Below the pieces are notes generated by a model. It had not been told where the DNA came from. It searched no databases and saw nothing but the letters and a program-made list of their open reading frames with translations. The position numbers were made by a program, and so were the translations under genes. A DNA stretch of 64,000 bases from an uncultured Sulfitobacter sp. Its GTDB lineage: Bacteria; Pseudomonadota; Alphaproteobacteria; Rhodobacterales; Rhodobacteraceae. The stretch is taken from NCBI GenBank assembly GCA_947492925.1, contig CANLOQ010000001.1, positions 310,001-374,000 of the forward strand, written 5' to 3'. Below, one piece after another: positions 35,340-43,329 of this stretch; the stretch's first letter is position 1, and each line of letters opens with the position of its first letter.

Positions 35340-35741
35340 TCAAAGCCGCTCAATTCGTCCTTCCGGGCTGACCGAAAGCCTGTCACCGGTCTCGAACGGC
35401 GGGGACTGCATGACAACAACGGGGATTGTCGGCCGCCCCATCTGCCGCGCAACAACAACCCCCACCGGCAGGATGGCGTCACGCCCGCCAAGGATCAGCG
35501 CCGCTGGGGCCATGCCGCAATAAAACAATTCCAACATCACAGCCGAAGAGCTGCTGGACCCGATCAGTTGTGGGATGACCAGAACTTGCCCCGCAATCGA
35601 CTGTCCCCGTTGCGGATGCCCCGCCAGTGTGATGCAGGCACTGCGCGGATCAACGCCACCCCAGAAACTGATCGGCGCATCAAGACGCAGCACCTTGCCC
35701 GTCGCTGCACCTTCAAAAAGCACTTCAGCCTGCCACGTCAT
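35340..35741 (-). CDS. Aconitase X swivel domain protein (small subunit, DUF126)
   Basis: Small subunit of a two-gene aconitase X, about 133 residues. It has GAATGKVLRLDAPISFWGGVDP, the family opening, GHPQRGQSIAGQVLVIPQLIGSSSSSAVMLELF, and GDRLSV near the end. In characterised systems the pair dehydrates cis-3-hydroxy-L-proline. The start MTWQAEVLFEG overlaps the large-subunit stop by four bases. The gene ends three bases from the convergent TIGR03915 gene. Confidence 0.92.
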   Translation of the reverse strand: MTWQAEVLFEGAATGKVLRLDAPISFWGGVDPRSACITLAGHPQRGQSIAGQVLVIPQLIGSSSSSAVMLELFYCGMAPAALILGGRDAILPVGVVVARQMGRPTIPVVVMQSPPFETGDRLSVSPEGRIERL

Positions 35742-36997
35742 GCCCAGACTGCCTTGTCCCGAACGACACGGCCCGCCTGCGCGCTGGCCACACATTCACC
35801 CAGGGTGCCAAAAACCGGCAGATGCCCGGTGTTGCCCGTGGCGTAATGGGCGAATTTTGCGGAATTCGTCATCATCACACCCGGTGTGTCGGGCAGGATC
35901 GGGGTCACGACAACGCAGGTGTCTGCCACAAACACCACGCCCAGCTCGCGCAGCGCGCGGTCGGTGCCGTCTTGCTCAAGCGCTGACACCGTGTGCCGCC
36001 CCAGACAGATATATACCGGCACCAAAAAGCGGTGTCCCCCTGCCAACGCCAGCACCGCACGGCATTCCTCCGCACTGAAATGCGGACTGCCCAACGCAAC
36101 GCTGTCAATTGGCCCGTCAGCGGCAAGGCTCAGCCCATCCCGCGCGTCGATCAACATATCGCGGGTCAGAACAATGGTTTCTTCCGGTGGCTGTCCACCC
36201 AGAGCTGTTTGAAGATCAGGGGCTTCGGGTGTGATCCCCACCAAATGAAGCAGCGCCACCGCGCCGGTCGCGGCCGCCGCGGCGCAGAGCGCCTTAAGGT
36301 CATCCTCTGCCGCCCCCGGTGCCAACCCGGTGACCGCGCACACCGTCTCACCCGCCAACCGTCCTATGATCGCACCAAGCACAGGGTAGAACGCGCTCTG
36401 CGCACGAAGCGCCTGCGGCAATCCCGTGACATCCAGAACCAGTTTTGCGTGACGATTGCGGGATCGGTGCAACCCATAACGGGGGGCGCGGCCTGATATT
36501 GCGCAGGCGATGTCCAGAAAGTCCCCGTAGCGGTTGGTGCGCGCGCCTAGCACCGTATTGGCAAAGGCCACCGCGTTGGATTCGCCCCAAGCCACTTGCG
36601 TGCCCAAAGCGGGGCGCGCGCCTGCCTGATAGGGCGCGCAGGTCCAGCTTGGGGTGCATCCCATCCGCTCATGCGCGACCATAAGGCGAAAGGCCATTTT
36701 GCGCTGATCCGGCGGCAGGCGGCATTGATCAGGGTTCAGCAGGTTCAGCGCTCCGACATTCGTTGTTGCCGGCACCCGTACCCGTGCGCCCCCTTCGACC
36801 AGTTTCTCGCAATACAATGCGCCTGAATCTCCGTGATAGAGGCACCCGTCGATATGGCTTGACTGGATTTCGACCAGCCCTTTTGCCCCCAGCATGCGCG
36901 CGCTTTGCGCGACCACTTCCATCGCCATGCGGTCACCGTCTGTGCCCACCGCTCCAGCGAGCATGCTTTTTTCATAGTCCGTCAGGTCAACCGGCAA
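35738..36997 (-). CDS. Aconitase X catalytic subunit (cis-3-hydroxy-L-proline dehydratase candidate)
   Basis: Large subunit of a split aconitase X, 419 residues, a lyase expected to bind an iron-sulfur cluster. Typical segments are SSHIDGCLYHGDSG near residue 46, CTPSWTCAPYQ with cluster cysteines near residue 113, AWGESNAVAFANTVLGARTNR, and GSPHFS near the phosphate-like binding site. Split bacterial aconitase X proteins characterised so far act on cis-3-hydroxy-L-proline. It starts 140 bases downstream of the solute-binding gene of a branched-chain-type importer, beyond a terminator hairpin, and is coupled to the small subunit. Confidence 0.92.
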   Translation of the reverse strand: MPVDLTDYEKSMLAGAVGTDGDRMAMEVVAQSARMLGAKGLVEIQSSHIDGCLYHGDSGALYCEKLVEGGARVRVPATTNVGALNLLNPDQCRLPPDQRKMAFRLMVAHERMGCTPSWTCAPYQAGARPALGTQVAWGESNAVAFANTVLGARTNRYGDFLDIACAISGRAPRYGLHRSRNRHAKLVLDVTGLPQALRAQSAFYPVLGAIIGRLAGETVCAVTGLAPGAAEDDLKALCAAAAATGAVALLHLVGITPEAPDLQTALGGQPPEETIVLTRDMLIDARDGLSLAADGPIDSVALGSPHFSAEECRAVLALAGGHRFLVPVYICLGRHTVSALEQDGTDRALRELGVVFVADTCVVVTPILPDTPGVMMTNSAKFAHYATGNTGHLPVFGTLGECVASAQAGRVVRDKAVWA

Positions 36998-37072
36998 GGC
37001 AAATGTCTCCTCTGTGACCGCTCAAGGACGGCACAGGCCGATGATACATCCGCCCCCACCGCGGAACCAACG

Positions 37073-37100
37073 CAAAAGGCCACCCCTTTCGGGATGGCCT
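37073..37100 (-). terminator. Rho-independent terminator after the importer operon
   Basis: On the minus strand AGGCCATCCC-GAAA-GGGGTGGCCT followed by TTTT forms a ten-pair stem with one wobble and a GAAA tetraloop. It lies about 40 bases past the stop of the solute-binding gene and separates the importer transcript from the aconitase X pair. Confidence 0.8.
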
Positions 37101-37137
37101 CTCCTGATCCAGGCATGTCACAAGTCAGCCTGCAGCC

Positions 37138-38388
37138 TTATTTCAGTGACGCAATAAACCCATCCACTTCGTCCAGCGTCAGGTATTCCACTTCTTCCGT
37201 GCCTTCCTCGGAGAACGACCAGACAACCGCCGGTGCAGACACATCGCCGTTGGCGTCAAAGCGCACGTTGCCCGTGGCCCCCTTGAACATCACGGTGCCG
37301 CCTCCGGCCAGCACATCCTTGGCAGCGGCGAAACCGGCTGTGTCTGCCGTCACCGGCGTGCCGTCGGGGTCAGTGACCCGCGCAACCGCAGCGGCGATCT
37401 GCGCACCCGAGGCATCCTTGCCCGCCGCTTCCATTGCCAGAAGCGCGATCATCGTCGCGTCATAGCTGTTGGCAAGGCCGGGGCCGTTTGGCTCGCTCTC
37501 GAACCGTTCCTGATAAGCGGCGCGGAACGCGTCAGCGCTGTCAGAACGGGGCGACGCCGTATCCGTGCCCAATGCGTTGCCCAGATACTGCATGCCCACA
37601 TTGTCACGGAACTCATCTGACTTGAGCGCATTGGCAAGGATCATGTTCTGCGTCCCTCCCAATGAAATCCACTCGCGCACGGCGGCGGTCCCTTCTGCCG
37701 GGTAAAGCGCCAGATAAATCGCATCGGGGCGGGTGCCCAGTGCCTCGGTCACTTCTGCGCGGTAGCTGGGCTGTGCATCGTTGATCGCGATGGAGGTCGT
37801 TACCTCCACGCCCACGGCGGCAAAGTCATTGGCAATCAGGCGGGCCATATCCTGCCCCCAGTCATCATTTTTATAGAGCACCGCGATGGATTTATATCCC
37901 TTGTCCTGCGCGACCTTGGCACCGACTGCCGATTGCACGCCGGTGGTGGCAAATGTGCGGAACCACAGGCCGTTTGTCTTGCCTTCTTCTGCCAGTCCAG
38001 TGAATGCCGTGGAGGACGAACAGCACGACATCTGCATCACGCCGCCCGGCACGGTCACGGACGTGAGGATCGGCATGGATACGCCTGATGACACAGCCCC
38101 CAACAGCACATCGACCCCTTCCAGATCAACCAGCGCCTTGGCCGCGTCTACGCCCACCTTCGGATCAACCTGCGTATCCCGCAGCACCATTTCAATCTGG
38201 CACCCCGCCGCGCCGCCTGCCGCGTTCACCTGATCCACGGCAAATTGCGCCGTTTCCGCAATCGGACGGCCCCAATCAACGGAAGTGGGCAGAACCGCGC
38301 CGATCTTGGTGGTGCACTCCTGCGCAAAAGCCGCGCTGGAAAGCATGCTCAGGCCAAGTGCGGCCCCCAGTGTTCTTGTAACAGACAT
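37138..38388 (-). CDS. Branched-chain amino acid-type ABC transporter solute-binding protein
   Basis: Periplasmic type I binding protein (Peripla_BP_6) of about 416 residues. A signal peptide is present (MSVTRTLGAALGLSMLSSAA, cleavage after AFA). The mature part reads CTTKIGAVLPTSVDWGRPIAE, then GAVSSGVSMPILTSV and IAVLYKNDDWGQDMARL. It is the last gene of a permease-ATPase run on the minus strand, followed by a terminator. Ligand is presumably an amino or imino acid; the adjacent aconitase X genes suggest a hydroxyproline-like compound. Confidence 0.92.
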   Translation of the reverse strand: MSVTRTLGAALGLSMLSSAAFAQECTTKIGAVLPTSVDWGRPIAETAQFAVDQVNAAGGAAGCQIEMVLRDTQVDPKVGVDAAKALVDLEGVDVLLGAVSSGVSMPILTSVTVPGGVMQMSCCSSSTAFTGLAEEGKTNGLWFRTFATTGVQSAVGAKVAQDKGYKSIAVLYKNDDWGQDMARLIANDFAAVGVEVTTSIAINDAQPSYRAEVTEALGTRPDAIYLALYPAEGTAAVREWISLGGTQNMILANALKSDEFRDNVGMQYLGNALGTDTASPRSDSADAFRAAYQERFESEPNGPGLANSYDATMIALLAMEAAGKDASGAQIAAAVARVTDPDGTPVTADTAGFAAAKDVLAGGGTVMFKGATGNVRFDANGDVSAPAVVWSFSEEGTEEVEYLTLDEVDGFIASLK

Positions 38389-38417
38389 TTTCAGATTTCT
38401 CCCTTGTTGGTGGCTTA

Positions 38418-39365
38418 TTAGGGTTTTCCCCTTTGCGAAACGACAAGTCTTTCGGGCAAGAACCCCTGCGGGCGCCACATCAGCATGCCGACGATAACCG
38501 ATCCGATCAGTATGAATTGAACTGAGCCTGTGTAAAGCTGCACGTCAACGGGTGCGAACCGCGACAGCGCCCAACCCGACGCTGTCCATGCCCCCCAGAT
38601 CACGAATGCCCCAAAGATCGCGCCGCGATTGTTCCCGGCCCCGCCGACGATCAGCATCGCCCATATCTGGAATGTGAGCGTGGGCAAAACGTCCTGCGGG
38701 CTGACAAATGCATAGAATGTGCCGTAAAGCCCCCCGGCCAGCCCAAGGATTACCGACCCTGTGATAAATGCCGTCAGACGGACACGCGCGGGGTTCTTGC
38801 CCAGCGATTGCGCCGCTTCCTCATCCTCTCGGATGGCGCGCAACAGACGCCCGAACGGGGATGCAACCAGCCGCTCCAGAAAAATGTAGACCCCGATCAG
38901 GATCAGCAGCACTGCGGCAAAGAAAATGAGGTTATACAGAAACCCATCGCCAAGCGCTTCGCGCAAAGGTCGCTCGAACCCGCGCACGCCCTTGGCCCCA
39001 CCGGCCAGCCATTCCGCATTGCGCATCAGGTTCTCAAAGGCCACCGCCACACCAAAGGTCGCAATCGCCAGATAGTCGTGCCGCAACCGCAGCGTCAGCA
39101 GCCCAACGAGCCACGCCATCAGCCCCGCCGCAACCATGCCGCCCAGCAGGGCCAGCGGATATAAAATGCCGTAGCCACCCAGATGCCCCGCCTGTGCCGT
39201 CCCGCCCAGGATCAGCGTGCCGTAAGCCCCCGCCCCGAAAAACGCGACAACACCGCCGTTAAACAGCCCTGTATTTCCCCATTGCAGGTTCAGCCCCAGT
39301 ACCGCGATGGCAAGGATCGACGCAGTTGTGGCAAAAAATACCAGATATGAGATAACGCCAATCAC
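38418..39365 (-). CDS. Branched-chain-type ABC transporter permease (LivM-like)
   Basis: Inner-membrane permease of 315 residues with about nine or ten spans. It has LNLQWGNTGLFNGGVVAFFGAGAYG near residue 25, the LivM LRLRHDYLAIATFGVAVAFENLMRN segment, and the cytoplasmic loop RLLRAIREDEEAAQSLGKNPARVRL that contacts the ATPases. The start overlaps the LivH-like stop by four bases. Confidence 0.93.
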   Translation of the reverse strand: MIGVISYLVFFATTASILAIAVLGLNLQWGNTGLFNGGVVAFFGAGAYGTLILGGTAQAGHLGGYGILYPLALLGGMVAAGLMAWLVGLLTLRLRHDYLAIATFGVAVAFENLMRNAEWLAGGAKGVRGFERPLREALGDGFLYNLIFFAAVLLILIGVYIFLERLVASPFGRLLRAIREDEEAAQSLGKNPARVRLTAFITGSVILGLAGGLYGTFYAFVSPQDVLPTLTFQIWAMLIVGGAGNNRGAIFGAFVIWGAWTASGWALSRFAPVDVQLYTGSVQFILIGSVIVGMLMWRPQGFLPERLVVSQRGKP

Positions 39366-40276
39366 GCCCGGGCCTCCCCGAACAGACCGTGCGGCCGGAT
39401 CATCAGCACAATGATAATCAGCAGAAACGGCACCGATGGGGTGTAGCCCGACGGCAGGATCACCAGCGCCAGATTGCCCGCAATCCCCACGATAAAGCCC
39501 CCCAACACAGCGCCATAAACACTGCCGATGCCGCCAACGATGGTGGCCGCAAAAATCGGCAAGACCAGATCGCGTCCCATCACCGGGATAAGCTGGTGAC
39601 TGATGCCATAGAAGATGCCCGCCACTGCGGCCAACGCACCGCCGATCAGCCAGACCGCCATGATTGTACGGTTCAGGTTCACACCATTGACCTGCGCCAA
39701 GGACGGGTTTTCTGCCACTGCCCGCAGGGAAAAACCAAAAGTCGTGCGCGACAGGATCAGGTGCAGGATGAACATCAGCGTCAATGCGGCAATCAGCACG
39801 AACACCTGATCAGGCTTAATCAGGATGAGGGGATCAGCGCTCAGCATCATGGCGAAAGCGATGTCGCGGGAATAAAGCTCTGGGCTGAGCCCAAAGATTA
39901 GGCCGATCACATTGCGAATGATCAGCGCCATGCCAAAGCTGGCAAAAACCATCGAAAGCTCTGCCCCTTTTTCGCGCACCCGTTTGAACACCAGCCGATC
40001 AATCATCAGCGCGGAAACACCGGTCAGCACCATTGAGACGAGGATCGAAATCATGAGCGCGCCCGTCAACGACAGCGGCGCGAATTTTACGGCAAGGAAA
40101 GGGGCCATCGCAGACACCAGCGCATCGCATACCAGCGCACAATAGGCACCCAGCGACAACAGCTCCGCATGCGAGAAATTGGCAAAGCGCAGGATGTGCA
40201 TCACCAGCGTCAGCCCGATTGCCCCCAGCGACAGGTACGACCCGGTCAATACCCCGTCTATCAGGTTCTGTATCAT
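39362..40276 (-). CDS. Branched-chain-type ABC transporter permease (LivH-like)
   Basis: Inner-membrane permease of 304 residues. It begins MIQNLIDGVLTGSYLSLGAIGLTLV, the LivH opening, followed by RFANFSHAELLSLGAY, and ends IIIVLMIRPHGLFGEARA. The coupling loop is around SLRAVAENPSLAQVNGVNL. Both ends overlap neighbouring genes by four bases, so stoichiometric expression with the LivM-like and LivF-like subunits is likely. Confidence 0.93.
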   Translation of the reverse strand: MIQNLIDGVLTGSYLSLGAIGLTLVMHILRFANFSHAELLSLGAYCALVCDALVSAMAPFLAVKFAPLSLTGALMISILVSMVLTGVSALMIDRLVFKRVREKGAELSMVFASFGMALIIRNVIGLIFGLSPELYSRDIAFAMMLSADPLILIKPDQVFVLIAALTLMFILHLILSRTTFGFSLRAVAENPSLAQVNGVNLNRTIMAVWLIGGALAAVAGIFYGISHQLIPVMGRDLVLPIFAATIVGGIGSVYGAVLGGFIVGIAGNLALVILPSGYTPSVPFLLIIIVLMIRPHGLFGEARA

Positions 40277-41004
40277 GCCGCCCCCGTCCGGCGGCTGCCA
40301 AGATAGATTTCAGCAACAACCCCGTTATTCTGCAATTCTGCCGCAGGGCCATCAATCTGGTTACGCCCTTCGGCAAGAATGTAGCAATGATCGGCCAGCC
40401 GAAGCGCCTGTTTCACGTTCTGCTCCACCAGCAGGATCGAAACGCCCCGCTGCGTCAACGCGCGGGCGTGTTCCAGCACCTCTTCGGCGGCTTTGGGCGA
40501 CAATCCGGCAGAAGGTTCGTCCATCAGGATCAACTTCGGGTCGGTCGCCAGCGCCATCGCAATGGCCAAAAACTGCCGTTGCCCGCCTGACAGCGTACCG
40601 GCCTTGTCACGCTGCTTGCTTGCCAGCGCGGGGAATTGATCCAGCAAATCGCCCAGACGCGCCCGCGCCTGCGCCCCGGCATGTCGCAGGGCCAGATCAA
40701 GGTTCTGCCGGATCGTCAAAGACCGAAAGATATTATCGGTCTGCGGCACATAGGAAATTCCGCGCGCGCCCAACTGATCGGTGCGGATTCCGGTGATGTC
40801 ATCACCCTGAAACGTGATCTGCCCCTGCGCCACGGGCAACAGTCCCGCGACCGTCTTGATAAAGGTGGACTTGCCCGCACCGTTCGGCCCGATGATGACG
40901 GTAATTTGTGCCGCGCGCACATCCAGCGACACATCGCGCAGGATCGGCAGATCGGGCACATAGCCTGCGGTTACCCCATTGGCCTGCAAAATCACCTCAG
41001 ACAT
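40273..41004 (-). CDS. Branched-chain-type ABC transporter ATP-binding protein (LivF-like)
   Basis: ATPase of about 243 residues. Walker A is GPNGAGKST near residue 38, the Q-loop is in SYVPQTDNIF, the signature is LSGGQRQFLAIAMAL and Walker B LILMDEPSAGLSP; VEQNVKQAL is the LivF-type switch. The start MSEVILQANGVTAGY overlaps the end of the LivG-like gene by eight bases. Confidence 0.93.
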   Translation of the reverse strand: MSEVILQANGVTAGYVPDLPILRDVSLDVRAAQITVIIGPNGAGKSTFIKTVAGLLPVAQGQITFQGDDITGIRTDQLGARGISYVPQTDNIFRSLTIRQNLDLALRHAGAQARARLGDLLDQFPALASKQRDKAGTLSGGQRQFLAIAMALATDPKLILMDEPSAGLSPKAAEEVLEHARALTQRGVSILLVEQNVKQALRLADHCYILAEGRNQIDGPAAELQNNGVVAEIYLGSRRTGAA

Positions 41005-41770
41005 CCGCAGGTGCCCCCAGATAGGCATCCAGCAAATGCGGATTGCGCAATGCCTCGTCACTTGTCCCTTCAAAGATCACGCGCCCTTCCGCAAGGGCGA
41101 TGACGGGATCGCAGTGGCGCATCACAAAATCCATGTCATGTTCGATGATCACAAATGTTGTGCCTTGCCGGTTCAGTTCTTCAATCTTGCCGATCAGCGT
41201 TGCCGTCAGGACCGGGTTCACGCCCGCTGCCGGTTCATCCAGCAAAATAAGGGCAGGATCCCCCATCAGCACGCGCGCCAGTTCCAGCAGCTTCATCTGG
41301 CCGCCCGAAATCTGTCCTGCCGGATGGTCCGCCAAAGCGCCCAAAGTCACAAAATCCAGAACCTCCAACGCCTTGTCGCGGATGCGTTGTTCTTCCTGCT
41401 GCATCCGCCCGCGCATCAAAAATGGTCCGCTGATGGTTTCGCCCGTCTGCCCAATCGGGGCAAGCATCACATTCTCCAGTACGGACATACGGGCGAAGGG
41501 GCGCGGTATCTGAAATGTGCGCCCAAGACCCCTGCCAAACAGCCGGTCGGGTGCCATAGCTGTCACATCCTGCCCGTTCAGGCGCACCGTCCCGCTGTCA
41601 GGGCGCAACGCACCCGTCAACAGGTTGAACAGTGTCGATTTACCTGCGCCGTTTGGTCCGATCAGCCCCGTGATCGCCCCCTTGCGGATATTCAGCGATA
41701 CGCCGTCCACCGCCTTGAGCACCCCAAAACTCTTGCCAAGACGCTCGGTGGACAGGATCGGCTCAGCCAC
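40997..41770 (-). CDS. Branched-chain-type ABC transporter ATP-binding protein (LivG-like)
   Basis: ATPase of about 257 residues. Walker A is GPNGAGKST near residue 35, followed by the LivG-type FGRGLGRTFQIPRPF, the signature ISGGQMKLLELARVL, Walker B LILLDEPAAGVNP and the switch VIIEHDMDFV. I take a GTG start giving (M)AEPILSTERLGKSFG, the usual family beginning, with AAGG nine bases upstream; an ATG at 41788 would add six residues and deepen the overlap with the aldo/keto reductase gene. Confidence 0.91.
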   Translation of the reverse strand: MAEPILSTERLGKSFGVLKAVDGVSLNIRKGAITGLIGPNGAGKSTLFNLLTGALRPDSGTVRLNGQDVTAMAPDRLFGRGLGRTFQIPRPFARMSVLENVMLAPIGQTGETISGPFLMRGRMQQEEQRIRDKALEVLDFVTLGALADHPAGQISGGQMKLLELARVLMGDPALILLDEPAAGVNPVLTATLIGKIEELNRQGTTFVIIEHDMDFVMRHCDPVIALAEGRVIFEGTSDEALRNPHLLDAYLGAPADV

Positions 41771-42839
41771 TGCCCAACACCTTGTCATCCGGTTTGGTGT
41801 TTAGATTGTATTTCATGATCCGCCCGTGTCGCCCGTTGCGGTCCCGTTCCAGCGCGAAAACCTTGCCTTGCGGTCCCGGGGCGCGGCCCAGCAGTGCATC
41901 AAGGGCGGCCGTGTCATCGGCATCAAGCGCCACGTCAAAGACCTCAAGCGTCATGGGCAAATGCCGTGCGTACCGTGCGCCAACGATCGCGGCGGCCACG
42001 TGCGGCCGGTCCAGCACCCAACGCGTCGCAATGGTGGAAAGCGACACACCATGCTTGTCCCCGATGTCTTTCAGCAAACGCAAAAGCTCCTGAAACACGG
42101 ACCACGGACCAAATTCATCAATAATCAGACGGTATTTGATCAGGCTGCGGTTCTCGAACGCAAAGCCGGGATCGTCCACACCCAGCCAACGCTCGGTCAG
42201 AAAGCCCCCCGCCAGCGTGCCGTAACACAGCAGTTGAATACTGTTGTCCCCCGCCCATGCCGCCAGCCCGTTCTCGGCCCGGCGATCAAGGATCGAATAT
42301 TGCACCTGCGTGGACACCAGATCGAACCCGGCTTCCAGAAATGGCTGCGTCTCCGCAATGTCCCAGTTTGTCGTGCCAAGCTGGGCGATCTTTCCCTTTT
42401 CCTGACACCGCTTGAGCACCTCAAGCCCCGCCAGCGGATCACCCATCGCAACATCCCACCAGTAGAACTGCACCAGATGCAGCTGCTCCAGTTGCAACCG
42501 TTTCAGCGACCGGTCGATGATCGCTTCAACATCCTTTGGCTGAATGCTCTCCAGCAATCCCAAATCCGGCACCAGCTTGGTATGTACCCGCACGCGGTTT
42601 GCCACATCGGCCCCGCGCCGCTGGCGGACATCCGCGATGAACTGTCCGATCATTTCCTCAACCCCGACATAAATGTCGGCGCAGTCAAAAGTGGTGATGC
42701 CCGCGTCCAGAAAGGCTTCCATGTCGCGCACTGCATCGGCCCGGTCGACCGGGCCGTGGTCCCCGGCCAACTGCCAACCTCCCTTGATCACCCGCGAAAT
42801 CTCGTATCCCGGGCGCAGGGCCTGTGTTTCAACGCTCAT
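41763..42839 (-). CDS. Aldo/keto reductase with Tyr in place of the catalytic His
   Basis: TIM-barrel oxidoreductase of about 358 residues. The conserved aspartate and tyrosine are in TTFDCADIYVG near residue 60 and the lysine in VHTKLVP. The position normally occupied by histidine (QxHWW in relatives) reads LVQFYWWD, a tyrosine. NADPH-site elements are present in ATRWVLDRP and VGARYARH. Its nearest relative in the window is the reductase half of the fusion protein at 43330-44808, which retains the histidine. The start overlaps the TIGR04076 gene by four bases and the end overlaps the LivG-like gene, so it is part of the transporter operon. Confidence 0.88.
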   Translation of the reverse strand: MSVETQALRPGYEISRVIKGGWQLAGDHGPVDRADAVRDMEAFLDAGITTFDCADIYVGVEEMIGQFIADVRQRRGADVANRVRVHTKLVPDLGLLESIQPKDVEAIIDRSLKRLQLEQLHLVQFYWWDVAMGDPLAGLEVLKRCQEKGKIAQLGTTNWDIAETQPFLEAGFDLVSTQVQYSILDRRAENGLAAWAGDNSIQLLCYGTLAGGFLTERWLGVDDPGFAFENRSLIKYRLIIDEFGPWSVFQELLRLLKDIGDKHGVSLSTIATRWVLDRPHVAAAIVGARYARHLPMTLEVFDVALDADDTAALDALLGRAPGPQGKVFALERDRNGRHGRIMKYNLNTKPDDKVLGSG

Positions 42840-43213
42840 GTGTTTTCCGCCTGCCAATAGGGGGTGCCGCGGGCATCGGGCAATCCGGTTGTCGCTGCGT
42901 GCGAAAACCACCGTTTTTCCAGCCGCGTGATGCGAAATCGCCCGCCGCAATGCGGGTCAGGGCAAGCCACTTCGGCGTCGGTGCTGATCCAGTCTGCAGG
43001 ATCGGTCATGCGCTGTTTCACAGGCAGCAACGGCAGAACCGCGCTCAGTGCATACATCGAAACCCGCGCGCCCGGCTCAAACACCAGCGCCTCGCCTTCC
43101 ACGCGAAAACTCTCGCCTTCCACATGGCGACAGACCGGCGTGCGACCGTCCAGCACCGTCTCGACCTTCAGGTCATAGAGCCAGAACCCATCCCCATCGC
43201 TCTGCGCGTTCAT
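42836..43213 (-). CDS. TIGR04076-type small protein
   Basis: Protein of about 125 residues. It reads FWLYDLKVETVLDG near the start, then RHVEGESFRVEGEALVF, SMYALSAVLPLLPVKQR, and a cysteine pair in ACPDPHCGGRFRITR; this order resembles the TIGR04076 family of unknown function. A GGAAAGG ribosome-binding site lies six bases before the chosen ATG; another ATG six bases upstream is inside it. It is the first gene of the transporter/aldo-keto reductase operon and diverges from the reductase-Rid fusion gene 116 bases away. Confidence 0.75.
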   Translation of the reverse strand: MNAQSDGDGFWLYDLKVETVLDGRTPVCRHVEGESFRVEGEALVFEPGARVSMYALSAVLPLLPVKQRMTDPADWISTDAEVACPDPHCGGRFRITRLEKRWFSHAATTGLPDARGTPYWQAENT

Positions 43214-43329
43214 CGGCATCCTTTCCGCTGGACTGCCCCCAGCGCATGGTCTTATCTGCATCAGGTTATCTGATATGGCGCGCTGCTCAAGTGTCATTCG
43301 CCCACCCCCAGCCCAGACGGGATGCATCA

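Noticed and set aside
41826-42860. Plus-strand open frame of 344 codons opposite the aldo/keto reductase
   Set aside because: Shadow frame; the reductase and its overlaps with neighbours are conserved on the minus strand.
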